Origin: Actinacidiphila bryophytorum
GTDB taxonomy: Bacteria; Actinomycetota; Actinomycetes; Streptomycetales; Streptomycetaceae
Direction of reading: 5' to 3'
Assembly (NCBI RefSeq): GCF_016916835.1
Contig: NZ_JAFFIX010000012.1
Coordinates: forward strand, 62,001 to 126,000
Length of the DNA stretch: 64,000 bases
Translations under genes and position numbers: made by a program
Shown: positions 57,688 to 64,000 of the stretch, piece after piece
How positions within the stretch are numbered: the stretch's first letter is position 1
Layout of the letters: each line of letters opens with the position of its first letter
Notes under the pieces: model-generated
Databases searched by the model: none
Told to the model about the DNA's origin: nothing
Seen by the model: the letters and a program-made list of their open reading frames with translations, nothing else

Positions 57688-59952
57688 TCAGACGCGTGCC
57701 TCGATCTGCCCGTCCGGGTCGAGGTCCGGGCTCGCGGGCCGTGCCTGGCCCAGGGCCCGGCCTTCGACGTCGACGTGCGGCAGGACGCGGTCCAGCCACC
57801 GCGGCAGCCGCCAGGCCCGCTCGCCGAGCAGCGCCAGGACGGCGGGCACGATCGCCATGCGCACCACGAAGGCGTCCAGGAACACCGAGGCGGCCAGGCC
57901 GACGCCGAGCATCTTGATCAGCGAACCCTCCTCACCGATGAAGCCGGAGAAGACGGCGACCATGATGAGCGCGGCGGCCGTCACCACCCGGGCGCTGTGC
58001 CGGAAGCCGGACACGACCGCCTGTCCGGCGCCCTCCCCGTGGGTGTGGGCCTCGCGCATCCGGGAGACGAGGAAGACCTCGTAGTCCATGGCCAGCCCGA
58101 AGACGATGCCCATCATGAAGATCGGCATCAGGCTCATGATCGGCCCGGTCTGCTCCACCCCGAGCAGGCCCGCCGCGTGCCCCTGCTGGAAGACCAGCAC
58201 CAGCACGCCGAGTGCCGCCAGCACCGACAGGACGAAGCCCAGGGCGGCCTTGACCGGTACCAGCACGGACCGGAAGACCACCAGCAGCAGCACCACCGCG
58301 AGGCCGCCGACGACCGCCAGGTAGGGCACGAGTGCGGACTGCACCTTGGCGGCGACGTCGATGTTCAGCGCGGTCGTGCCGGTGACCTCGAAGGTCGCGG
58401 ACGCCTGCCGCTCCACCGCGGGGCGGTCGTGGCGGATCGTCTCGACCAGGTCCTTGGTCCTGGCGTCCGTGGGGCTGGTCGAGGGGGTGGCGCGGAAGAC
58501 GGCGGTGCCGCCCGCCTTGTCGAAGCGGGCCTGCGAGACGGACACGATGCCGTCGGTGCCCGCGATGCGGTCGCTGACCGTACGCACCGCCGCGTGCGGG
58601 TCGGCGGCTCCCGTGGCGTCCACGACGATGGTCAGCGGGCCGTTGAAGCCGGGGCCGAAGCCGTCGGCGAGCGCGTCGTAGGCGCGGCGCTCGCTGGTGG
58701 CGGTGGACTTGGCCTCGTCGCCGGGCATGCCCAGCTGCAGCGAGGCCGCAGGCAGGGCCAGCGCGCCCAGGCCCAGCACGCCGACGACCAGGACGGCCAC
58801 CGGGCGGCGCAGGACGAAGCGCGCCCAGCGGGCGCCGAGGTTGCCGCGCCCGGCCGGCCCGGCAGGTACGGGGAGCAGGACCGGGGCGGCACCCCGGCTC
58901 CTGCGCGCGGCCTTGCGGGCCTTGCGGGCCTTGCGGGCCTTGCGGGCCAGCACCGCGTCCGGCCAGAAGCCGAGCAGCGCGGGCACCACGGTGAGGGCGA
59001 CGAGTACGGCGACCGCGACGGCTCCCGCCGCGGCCAGGCCCATCTTCGTCAGCGTCGGGATACCGACCACGGACAGTCCGCCGAGGGCGATCACCACGGT
59101 GACCCCGGCGAAGACCACCGCGGACCCCGCGGTGCCGACCGCCACCCCTGCCGCGTCCTGCGGCGCACGGCCGCGCCCGCGCTCCTCCCGGTAGCGGGAG
59201 ACGACGAAGAGGGCGTAGTCGATGCCGACCGCCAGGCCCAGCATCATCCCGAGGGTGAGCGTGTCGGAGGACAGGCCCAGCGGGCCGGCGAGCAGCAGGA
59301 TGCCGCTCAGGCTCACCGCGACGCCGACGACCGCGGTCAGCAGCGGCAGGCCGGCCGCGGCCAGCGAACCGAAGGTGACCAGCAGCACGAAGGCCGCCGC
59401 CGACAGGCCGACGATCTCGGCGGCCCCGCCGGGTCCGCCGTCGCTGTCCATCGCGGAGCCGCCGGTCTCCACGGTCAGCCCGGCCGCCCGCGCCTGGTCC
59501 GCCGCCTTGTCCACCGCGGCCCGGCCGGCGTCGCCGACCTCGGAGGACTCCACCTTGTAGGTGACGGTCGCATACGCCGTCGAGCCGTCGTCGCTGACGG
59601 CCTTCGACGTGAACGGGTCCGTCACGCCCGCCACCTGCGGGCCGCGGCCGAGCGAGCCCACCGCGTCCTCGACGGCGGCGTGCAGATGGCCCGCGGTCAC
59701 CTTCTGGCCGCCGGGGGCGACGAAGACGACCCGGGCGGTGGCGCCGTCCGCGGCCTCGCCGGGGAAGCGCTGCTCCATGAGATCGAACGCCTTCTGCGAC
59801 TCGATCCCCGGCATCGAGAACTCCTCGTCCGATGCCCCGGGCGCCCCCGCGGCGCCCACGGCGAGCGCGGCCAGCACCCCCAACCACACCAACACCACCC
59901 AGCGGCGGCGCAGGAAAGCGCCGCGGCCGAGCCGATACAGAAAAGTCGCCAC
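57688..59952 (-). CDS. MMPL-family RND transporter
   Basis: A 754-residue membrane protein with two halves, each with one N-terminal helix (VVLVWLGVLAALAVGAAG), an external domain and a bundle of about five helices. Typical MMPL strings are DYALFVVSRYREE in the first half and AMDYEVFLVSRMREAHTHG in the second, and DSDGGPGGA precedes the first bundle. Such pumps export lipids, siderophores or drugs using the proton gradient. A Lys/Ala/Arg-Lys-Ala repeat (ARKARKARKARKAARR, ~330-345) sits in the cytoplasmic loop. It lies just upstream of a two-component system, which probably controls it. Confidence 0.9.
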   Translation of the reverse strand: MATFLYRLGRGAFLRRRWVVLVWLGVLAALAVGAAGAPGASDEEFSMPGIESQKAFDLMEQRFPGEAADGATARVVFVAPGGQKVTAGHLHAAVEDAVGSLGRGPQVAGVTDPFTSKAVSDDGSTAYATVTYKVESSEVGDAGRAAVDKAADQARAAGLTVETGGSAMDSDGGPGGAAEIVGLSAAAFVLLVTFGSLAAAGLPLLTAVVGVAVSLSGILLLAGPLGLSSDTLTLGMMLGLAVGIDYALFVVSRYREERGRGRAPQDAAGVAVGTAGSAVVFAGVTVVIALGGLSVVGIPTLTKMGLAAAGAVAVAVLVALTVVPALLGFWPDAVLARKARKARKARKAARRSRGAAPVLLPVPAGPAGRGNLGARWARFVLRRPVAVLVVGVLGLGALALPAASLQLGMPGDEAKSTATSERRAYDALADGFGPGFNGPLTIVVDATGAADPHAAVRTVSDRIAGTDGIVSVSQARFDKAGGTAVFRATPSTSPTDARTKDLVETIRHDRPAVERQASATFEVTGTTALNIDVAAKVQSALVPYLAVVGGLAVVLLLVVFRSVLVPVKAALGFVLSVLAALGVLVLVFQQGHAAGLLGVEQTGPIMSLMPIFMMGIVFGLAMDYEVFLVSRMREAHTHGEGAGQAVVSGFRHSARVVTAAALIMVAVFSGFIGEEGSLIKMLGVGLAASVFLDAFVVRMAIVPAVLALLGERAWRLPRWLDRVLPHVDVEGRALGQARPASPDLDPDGQIEARV

Positions 59953-60040
59953 GTCAGGGTCTCCCTCTCCACAAGCGATGACCGCTCAAGGCTCGCCGGG
60001 GGGCACCCCTGCCGTCGTCATGCGGCTGCGGACACTGCGG

Positions 60041-60078
60041 CCTACCGGAACCGCAGGTCACCCCTACCGGAATCGCAG
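60041..60078. promoter_or_regulatory. Direct repeat, 22-bp period, upstream of the MMPL gene
   Basis: CCTACCGGAACCGCAG (60041-60056) recurs as CCTACCGGAATCGCAG (60063-60078). The spacing of two DNA turns and the position about 100 bases before the MMPL start fit a response-regulator binding site. Confidence 0.5.
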
Positions 60079-60115
60079 TACCCGGCGCTTCTCGGGGCCT
60101 GCGGAGAGCGGCCCG

Positions 60116-60373
60116 TCAGCGGCCCAGTGCGCCTTCCGGGTCCTCGGCGACGGCGCTCAGTGCGGGCAGGTCCCTGATGATCAGGCTGCGGTAACCGGTG
60201 CTGATCAGCCCCAGCTCCCGCAGCCGCTTCATCGCGCGCTCCAGGGTCGGCACCGTGGTGCTGACGATCGCCGCCGGCTCGGGCTGGGTGACCAGGCCCT
60301 CGACCCTGATGCCCGCGGCCTCGGGGCGCCCGTGGCCCTCGGCAAGCTCGCACAGCACCGCCGCCGGCCGCGA
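60116..60373 (-). pseudogene. C-terminal remnant of a Crp/Fnr-family regulator
   Basis: The remaining ~85 residues are the winged-helix end of a Crp/Fnr protein: AAVLCELAEGHGRPEAAG, then VTQPEPAAIVSTTVPTLERA, LRELGLISTGYRSLIIRD and LPALSAVAED. The cyclic-nucleotide-binding domain (about 130 residues) and the linker helix are missing, and the upstream frame closes with TAG near 60412. The DNA-recognition helix also looks degenerate (IVSTTVPTLERAM). Probably non-functional, though a short DNA-binding protein from a GTG at 60358 cannot be excluded. Confidence 0.6.
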
Positions 60374-60528
60374 CGGCGGGCAGTGGCTGCGCCGCCCGCA
60401 GGTCGTCGTCTACCGCCACCACGCGGGCGCCTGACGCGCCGCCGGCACCGCCCCAGGACCGCCGCCGGAGCCGTTGTCAGACCCCGCGCCTACCGTCGGG
60501 AGGAAAGCACGGTGAAAGAGGTGGGGGC

Positions 60529-61125
60529 ATGGGATTCTCCGGGACGCTGGTCTTCTGCCGCAGCGAGCGGCCACTGGCGCAGGCGCCGGTCTTCGGCGGG
60601 CTGCCACAGGAGGTCAGGGACGAGACGGCCGGGCACGGCGAGTGGCGGCCGCGGGCCGGCGGCTGGCGGACGGCGCAGGTCGGCGGCGACTGGTGGGACG
60701 AGGCGATGCTGCGCGACCTGGTCCGGTGGTCGGGGGCGCCGGCCTGCCTCGGCTTCGTCTTCGACAGCGACGTCGTCTACGTCGTCGGACTGTCCCCGAG
60801 CGGACGGGAGTGGTCGGTGACGCTCAATCCGAAGGCGGCCGCCGCGCTGCAGGTCGACCCGCCGGCGGGCACGGCCGACGCGCTGGGGTGGTTCGCCTCG
60901 CCGCAGGGCAGGGAGGCCGTCGCCCGCAGGCTCGCCACCTTCGAGGCGGAGGTGCCCGAGGCGGCGCGGGATGTGCTCGCCTGGGCCGCCGAGGCCGGTT
61001 TCGGCGCGGGCGTGGAGGTGGCCGCGGTCGAACGGATGCTGCGGTCGGAGCCGGAGGTCTTCGCGGAGGAGCTGTTCGCGGACCTGGTCGACGTCCTCGG
61101 CTTCCCCGCGGTGCAGGCCGCCTGA
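60529..61125 (+). CDS. Hypothetical protein, 198 residues
   Basis: I do not recognise a characterised family. The start (MGFSGTLVFCRSERPLAQAP) and a middle strand pattern (ACLGFVFDSDVVYVVGLSP) look like proteins found widely in streptomycetes with no known function. No signal peptide or membrane helix is seen. The C-terminal half is acidic and helical. Its ATG follows AGGTGGGGGC. The stop lies 29 bases from the convergent DUF389 gene stop. Confidence 0.7.
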   Translation: MGFSGTLVFCRSERPLAQAPVFGGLPQEVRDETAGHGEWRPRAGGWRTAQVGGDWWDEAMLRDLVRWSGAPACLGFVFDSDVVYVVGLSPSGREWSVTLNPKAAAALQVDPPAGTADALGWFASPQGREAVARRLATFEAEVPEAARDVLAWAAEAGFGAGVEVAAVERMLRSEPEVFAEELFADLVDVLGFPAVQAA

Positions 61126-61153
61126 GCGGCGGGGGCGGACCCGGCTCGCGGGG

Positions 61154-62122
61154 TCAGGGGGCGGGGGCGCCGGGCGGGGCGGAGCGCTGCTGGCGGCTGC
61201 CGATGCGCTGCCAGACAGCGCGCTGGAAGCGCAGGGTGAAGACGCCGACAACGATGAGCACGACGATGTTCACCAGCAGCTGGATGAGGGATCCGCGGGC
61301 CTCGCGCCAGCTGAAGAAGGCGCAGGAGACCCCGATGTCGGCGGCGGCCGGGATGGTCGTGACCGAGATGAAGACGCCGAGCAGGGCACTGGTGCGCGAC
61401 TCGGTCAGCGACACGATGCCGACCACGCCGGCCAGGACCGCGACGACGACGGAGTAGACGTTGGGGGTGTTGATCAGGTCGGAGACCGGTCTCAGGCCCC
61501 GGTCGAAGGCCTTGGGCTGCAGGTCGAGGCCGCGGATGACCAGGGAGAAGAGGAAGGTGACCAGGACGGCCAGGGTGAATCCCACGGTCAGCGCCGACAG
61601 GCCGGCCCGGATCCTGGCGGGGTGGCCGCGGTCCAGGCCGAGCGCGATGCTGGTGATCGCGCCGTACTCGGGGCCGACCACCATCGCCGCCACGATCAGG
61701 ATCTGCGAGTTGGTGAGGATGCCGACGGAGCCGATGAGGCTGGCGACGGTCAGGTAGACGTAGAAGCGCGGCAGGTAGGTGCCCTCGGCGCGGATGCGCG
61801 ACTCGACCTCCTCCCAGACCGGCGCGTGGGCCATGGCGCCGAGCTGCCGCACCTCGGCTTCCGCCGCGGCGCCGGAGAAGGCCATGTCGACCGGTTCCAC
61901 GGCGACCGAGCCACGCCGGTCGAGGTCCAGGTCGTGCAGGCCGCGCAGCAGGCCGTTGGCGGCGCCGGTCAGCACGTCGCACTCGACCGCGTCGCCTTCC
62001 GGGTGGCTGGCCCGTCCCGGGTGGACGACCAGGTTGAAGACGTAGCGGTCGGCGTGCAGCAGCTCCAGCACACATCCGGTGAGGTCGGGCGGGCTCACCA
62101 GCCGCACGTGCATCATCCGCAT
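61154..62122 (-). CDS. DUF389-domain membrane protein
   Basis: A 322-residue protein. The N-terminal ~110 residues form a soluble alpha/beta domain (VRLVSPPDLTGCVLELL). About six transmembrane segments follow, including YLTVASLIGSVGILTNSQILIVAAMVVGPEYGAI, the DUF389 hallmark with its conserved SQxLxVAAMVVGPE string, and LINTPNVYSVVVAVLAGVVGIVSL. Members are common in actinobacteria; their function is not established. It is divergent from the GH15 gene across 174 bases. Confidence 0.87.
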   Translation of the reverse strand: MRMMHVRLVSPPDLTGCVLELLHADRYVFNLVVHPGRASHPEGDAVECDVLTGAANGLLRGLHDLDLDRRGSVAVEPVDMAFSGAAAEAEVRQLGAMAHAPVWEEVESRIRAEGTYLPRFYVYLTVASLIGSVGILTNSQILIVAAMVVGPEYGAITSIALGLDRGHPARIRAGLSALTVGFTLAVLVTFLFSLVIRGLDLQPKAFDRGLRPVSDLINTPNVYSVVVAVLAGVVGIVSLTESRTSALLGVFISVTTIPAAADIGVSCAFFSWREARGSLIQLLVNIVVLIVVGVFTLRFQRAVWQRIGSRQQRSAPPGAPAP

Positions 62123-62296
62123 GGGCGTCCTTCCGCCGTCGGCCCGCGACCCGCGCCGCCGCCGCAACCTGTCCCTCCATGTGTGACCGGACGGCCCGCT
62201 CCGGTAACACGCCGGGGGCTCGGCTGCCGTGTGGCGGCCTCGATGGGTGCCGTCCGATAGTGGGGTGCGGGGGGCTGGCACGAGCCCGGAGGAGCC

Positions 62297-64000
62297 ATGG
62301 ACCGCTATCCCCCCATCGCCGAGCACGGTCTCGTGGGCGACCTGCAGTGTGCGGCGCTGGTGTCGTCGCAGGGCGTCGTGGACTGGTTCGCGGCGCCCCG
62401 CTTCGACTCGCCGAGCATCTTCGCGGCCTTGTTGGACCACGACCGCGGCGGCTGCTTCCGGCCGGCGGCCGAGCACCCCGACGTGGTGTGCAAGCAGCTC
62501 TACCTGCCGGACACCGCGGTGCTGGTGACCCGGTTCATGTCGCCGGACGGCGTCGGCGAGGTGCTGGACTTCATGCCGCCGGACCGCGGCGGTGCCGCGA
62601 CCGGCCGGCACACGCTCGTCCGGGTGGTGCGGGCGGTGCGCGGCAGCGTCGGGTTCACCCTGCGGTGCCGCCCGCGCTTCGACTACGGCCTGGCCGGCCA
62701 CCGGGTGGAGGCCGAGGGCAGCCGGGCGGCCTTCCACGCCCCGGGCGTGGACGCGCACCTGGGGGCCACCTTCCCGCTGGAGGCCGACGGCGACGACGTA
62801 CGCGGCACGCTGCGGCTCAAGGCGGGCGAGACGGGCTGCGCAGCGTTCACGGTGTGCGAGCCCGGCGGTGAGGCCCCGCCGGCGCCGACCGTCGGGTCGG
62901 CGGAGGAGGCGCTGGCGAAGGTCACGAAGTTCTGGCAGAAGTGGCTGCGCCAGTCGCGCTACCGCGGCCGCTGGCCCGAGCTGGTGCACCGCTCGGTGAT
63001 CACCCTGAAGCTGCTGACGTACGCCCCGACCGGCGCGCTGGTCGCGGCGGCGACGATGGGGCTGCCCGAGCAGGTGGGCGGCGAGCGGAACTGGGACTAC
63101 CGCTTCACCCGGGTGCGCGACGGCTCCCTGTCGGTGCGGGCGATGCTCGACCTGGGCTTCGTGGAGGAGGCGACGGCCTTCATCCACTGGCTGGTGGACC
63201 GGGTCAGAAAGCGCGAGGGCGCGGGCGGCGAGCCGCTGCAGATCATGTACCGGGTGGACGGCAGCCCCGACCTGCCGGAGGAGACCCTGGACCACCTGGA
63301 GGGCTATCGCGGCTCCGCGCCGGTGCGCCTCGGCAACGGGGCCGGGGACCAGCTGCAGCTGGACATCTACGGCGAGGCCGTCTACGCCGTGGCGCAGGGC
63401 CGGGAGATCGGGCAGCAGGCCACGTACGGCGGACGGCACGCGCTGGCGGAGGTGCTGGACTGGCTGGCCGACAACTGGGACCGCCCGGGCGAGGGCATCT
63501 GGGAGACCCGCGGGGGCCGCAAGGACTTCACCTACAGCCGGGTGATGTCCTGGGCGGCCCTCGACCACGGCATGCGGCTGGCGGAGGACTTCCGGCGCCC
63601 CGCGAACATGGCCAAGTGGCGCACCGCACGGGACGCGGTCTTCGAGCAGGTCATGGACCGCGGGTGGAGCGAGAAGGAGCAGGCGTTCGTCCAGCACTAC
63701 GACGGTGACGTCCTGGACGCCTCGCTGCTGCTGATGCCGAGGGTCGGCATGCTTGCGCCCAAGGACCCGATGTGGTTGTCCACGCTGGACGCGATGGACC
63801 GCAAGCTGGTGTCCGACAGCCTGGTCTACCGCTATGACCCGGCCGCCTCGCCCGACGGGCTGCGCGGCTCCGAGGGCACCTTCAGCCTGTGCACCTTCCT
63901 CTACGTGGACGCGCTCGCCCGGGCCGGGCGGGTGGCGCAGGCCCGCTACACCTTCGAGAAGATGCTCACCTACGCCAACCACGTGGGCCTGTTGGCCGAG
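62297..64000 (+). CDS. Glycoside hydrolase family 15 (glucoamylase/trehalase-like), partial at window end
   Basis: 568 codons are open to the window edge; the family is usually about 600 residues, so little is missing. The N-terminal beta-sandwich (YPPIAEHGLVGDLQCAALV, VDWFAAPRFDSPSIFAALL) precedes an (alpha/alpha)6 barrel with GGERNWDYRFTRVRDGSL and the general-acid glutamate in GIWETRGG followed by FTYSRVMSWAALD. The catalytic base should lie near the end of the visible part or just beyond. Bacterial members of this subgroup include trehalases and glucan hydrolases acting in the cytosol; no signal peptide is present. GGAGGAGCC precedes the ATG. Confidence 0.88.
   Translation, partial: MDRYPPIAEHGLVGDLQCAALVSSQGVVDWFAAPRFDSPSIFAALLDHDRGGCFRPAAEHPDVVCKQLYLPDTAVLVTRFMSPDGVGEVLDFMPPDRGGAATGRHTLVRVVRAVRGSVGFTLRCRPRFDYGLAGHRVEAEGSRAAFHAPGVDAHLGATFPLEADGDDVRGTLRLKAGETGCAAFTVCEPGGEAPPAPTVGSAEEALAKVTKFWQKWLRQSRYRGRWPELVHRSVITLKLLTYAPTGALVAAATMGLPEQVGGERNWDYRFTRVRDGSLSVRAMLDLGFVEEATAFIHWLVDRVRKREGAGGEPLQIMYRVDGSPDLPEETLDHLEGYRGSAPVRLGNGAGDQLQLDIYGEAVYAVAQGREIGQQATYGGRHALAEVLDWLADNWDRPGEGIWETRGGRKDFTYSRVMSWAALDHGMRLAEDFRRPANMAKWRTARDAVFEQVMDRGWSEKEQAFVQHYDGDVLDASLLLMPRVGMLAPKDPMWLSTLDAMDRKLVSDSLVYRYDPAASPDGLRGSEGTFSLCTFLYVDALARAGRVAQARYTFEKMLTYANHVGLLAE

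Noticed and set aside
57271-60177. A 968-codon open frame on the plus strand
   Set aside because: Antisense to the kinase and MMPL genes, with His/Arg/Asp-rich composition and no domain; the minus-strand genes have full motif sets.

Overview
The window reads as chromosomal DNA of a high-GC filamentous actinomycete, most likely Streptomyces or a close relative (Streptomycetaceae). The support is strong G/C bias at third codon positions, many GTG/TTG starts, a VanR/VanS pair that looks like the Streptomyces coelicolor proteins, a DasR-type operator before a hexosaminidase gene, sugar ABC transporter genes with no ATPase gene, a phenazine gene set, and only two TTA (bldA-type) codons noticed. 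No tRNA, rRNA, insertion sequence, prophage or CRISPR array was seen. The first gene (DegT-type aminotransferase) and the last (GH15) are cut by the window ends.

Layout. 1-6.3 kb: a sugar-acid or amino-sugar block with an aminotransferase fragment, an enolase-superfamily enzyme behind a perfect 22-bp palindrome, and a minus-strand operon of binding protein, two permeases and a regulator. 6.3-11 kb: a membrane Ser/Thr kinase fused to an extracellular solute-binding domain, a DksA/TraR zinc-finger protein, an MFS exporter and a divergent AraC regulator. 11-14.8 kb: secreted GH76 and GH20 enzymes. 14.8-21.4 kb: a phenazine-type cluster (phzG, phzF, a small alpha/beta-barrel gene, phzE on minus; phzB and two methyltransferases on plus) without phzC or phzD. 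21.5-25.4 kb: vanJ-like gene, vanR, vanS and a sirtuin, with no vanHAX. 25.4-27.8 kb: AidB-like acyl-CoA dehydrogenase and TetR.

27.9-40.5 kb: plant cell-wall and protein degradation: GH53 galactanase, a pectin methylesterase-GH43 arabinanase fusion, a trypsin-like protease, the decayed remains of a Gfo/Idh/MocA dehydrogenase and a YetA-like protein, a SecD-head lipoprotein, an ECF sigma factor with a membrane partner, GH54 arabinofuranosidase with two ricin modules, and an M1 metalloprotease. 40.7-44.9 kb: a LAL/LuxR regulator and a secreted NlpC/P60-like protein with a ricin module.

45.6-55.0 kb is the most notable part: a compact plus-strand operon encoding an alpha/beta-hydrolase with a C-terminal effector-associated domain, a VMAP-type protein, a MoxR AAA+ ATPase, and a 1,651-residue protein joining a vWA domain to a tubulin-like GTPase domain. 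This matches the vWA-MoxR-VMAP ternary NTP-dependent conflict systems. An 89-bp unit is repeated three times at the moxR/vWA junction, the vWA gene has a TTA codon, and the operon abuts a 5'-truncated ECF42 sigma-factor gene. 55.6-64 kb: a NarL-type two-component system with an MMPL exporter, a Crp/Fnr remnant, a hypothetical protein, a DUF389 membrane protein and the start of a GH15 enzyme.
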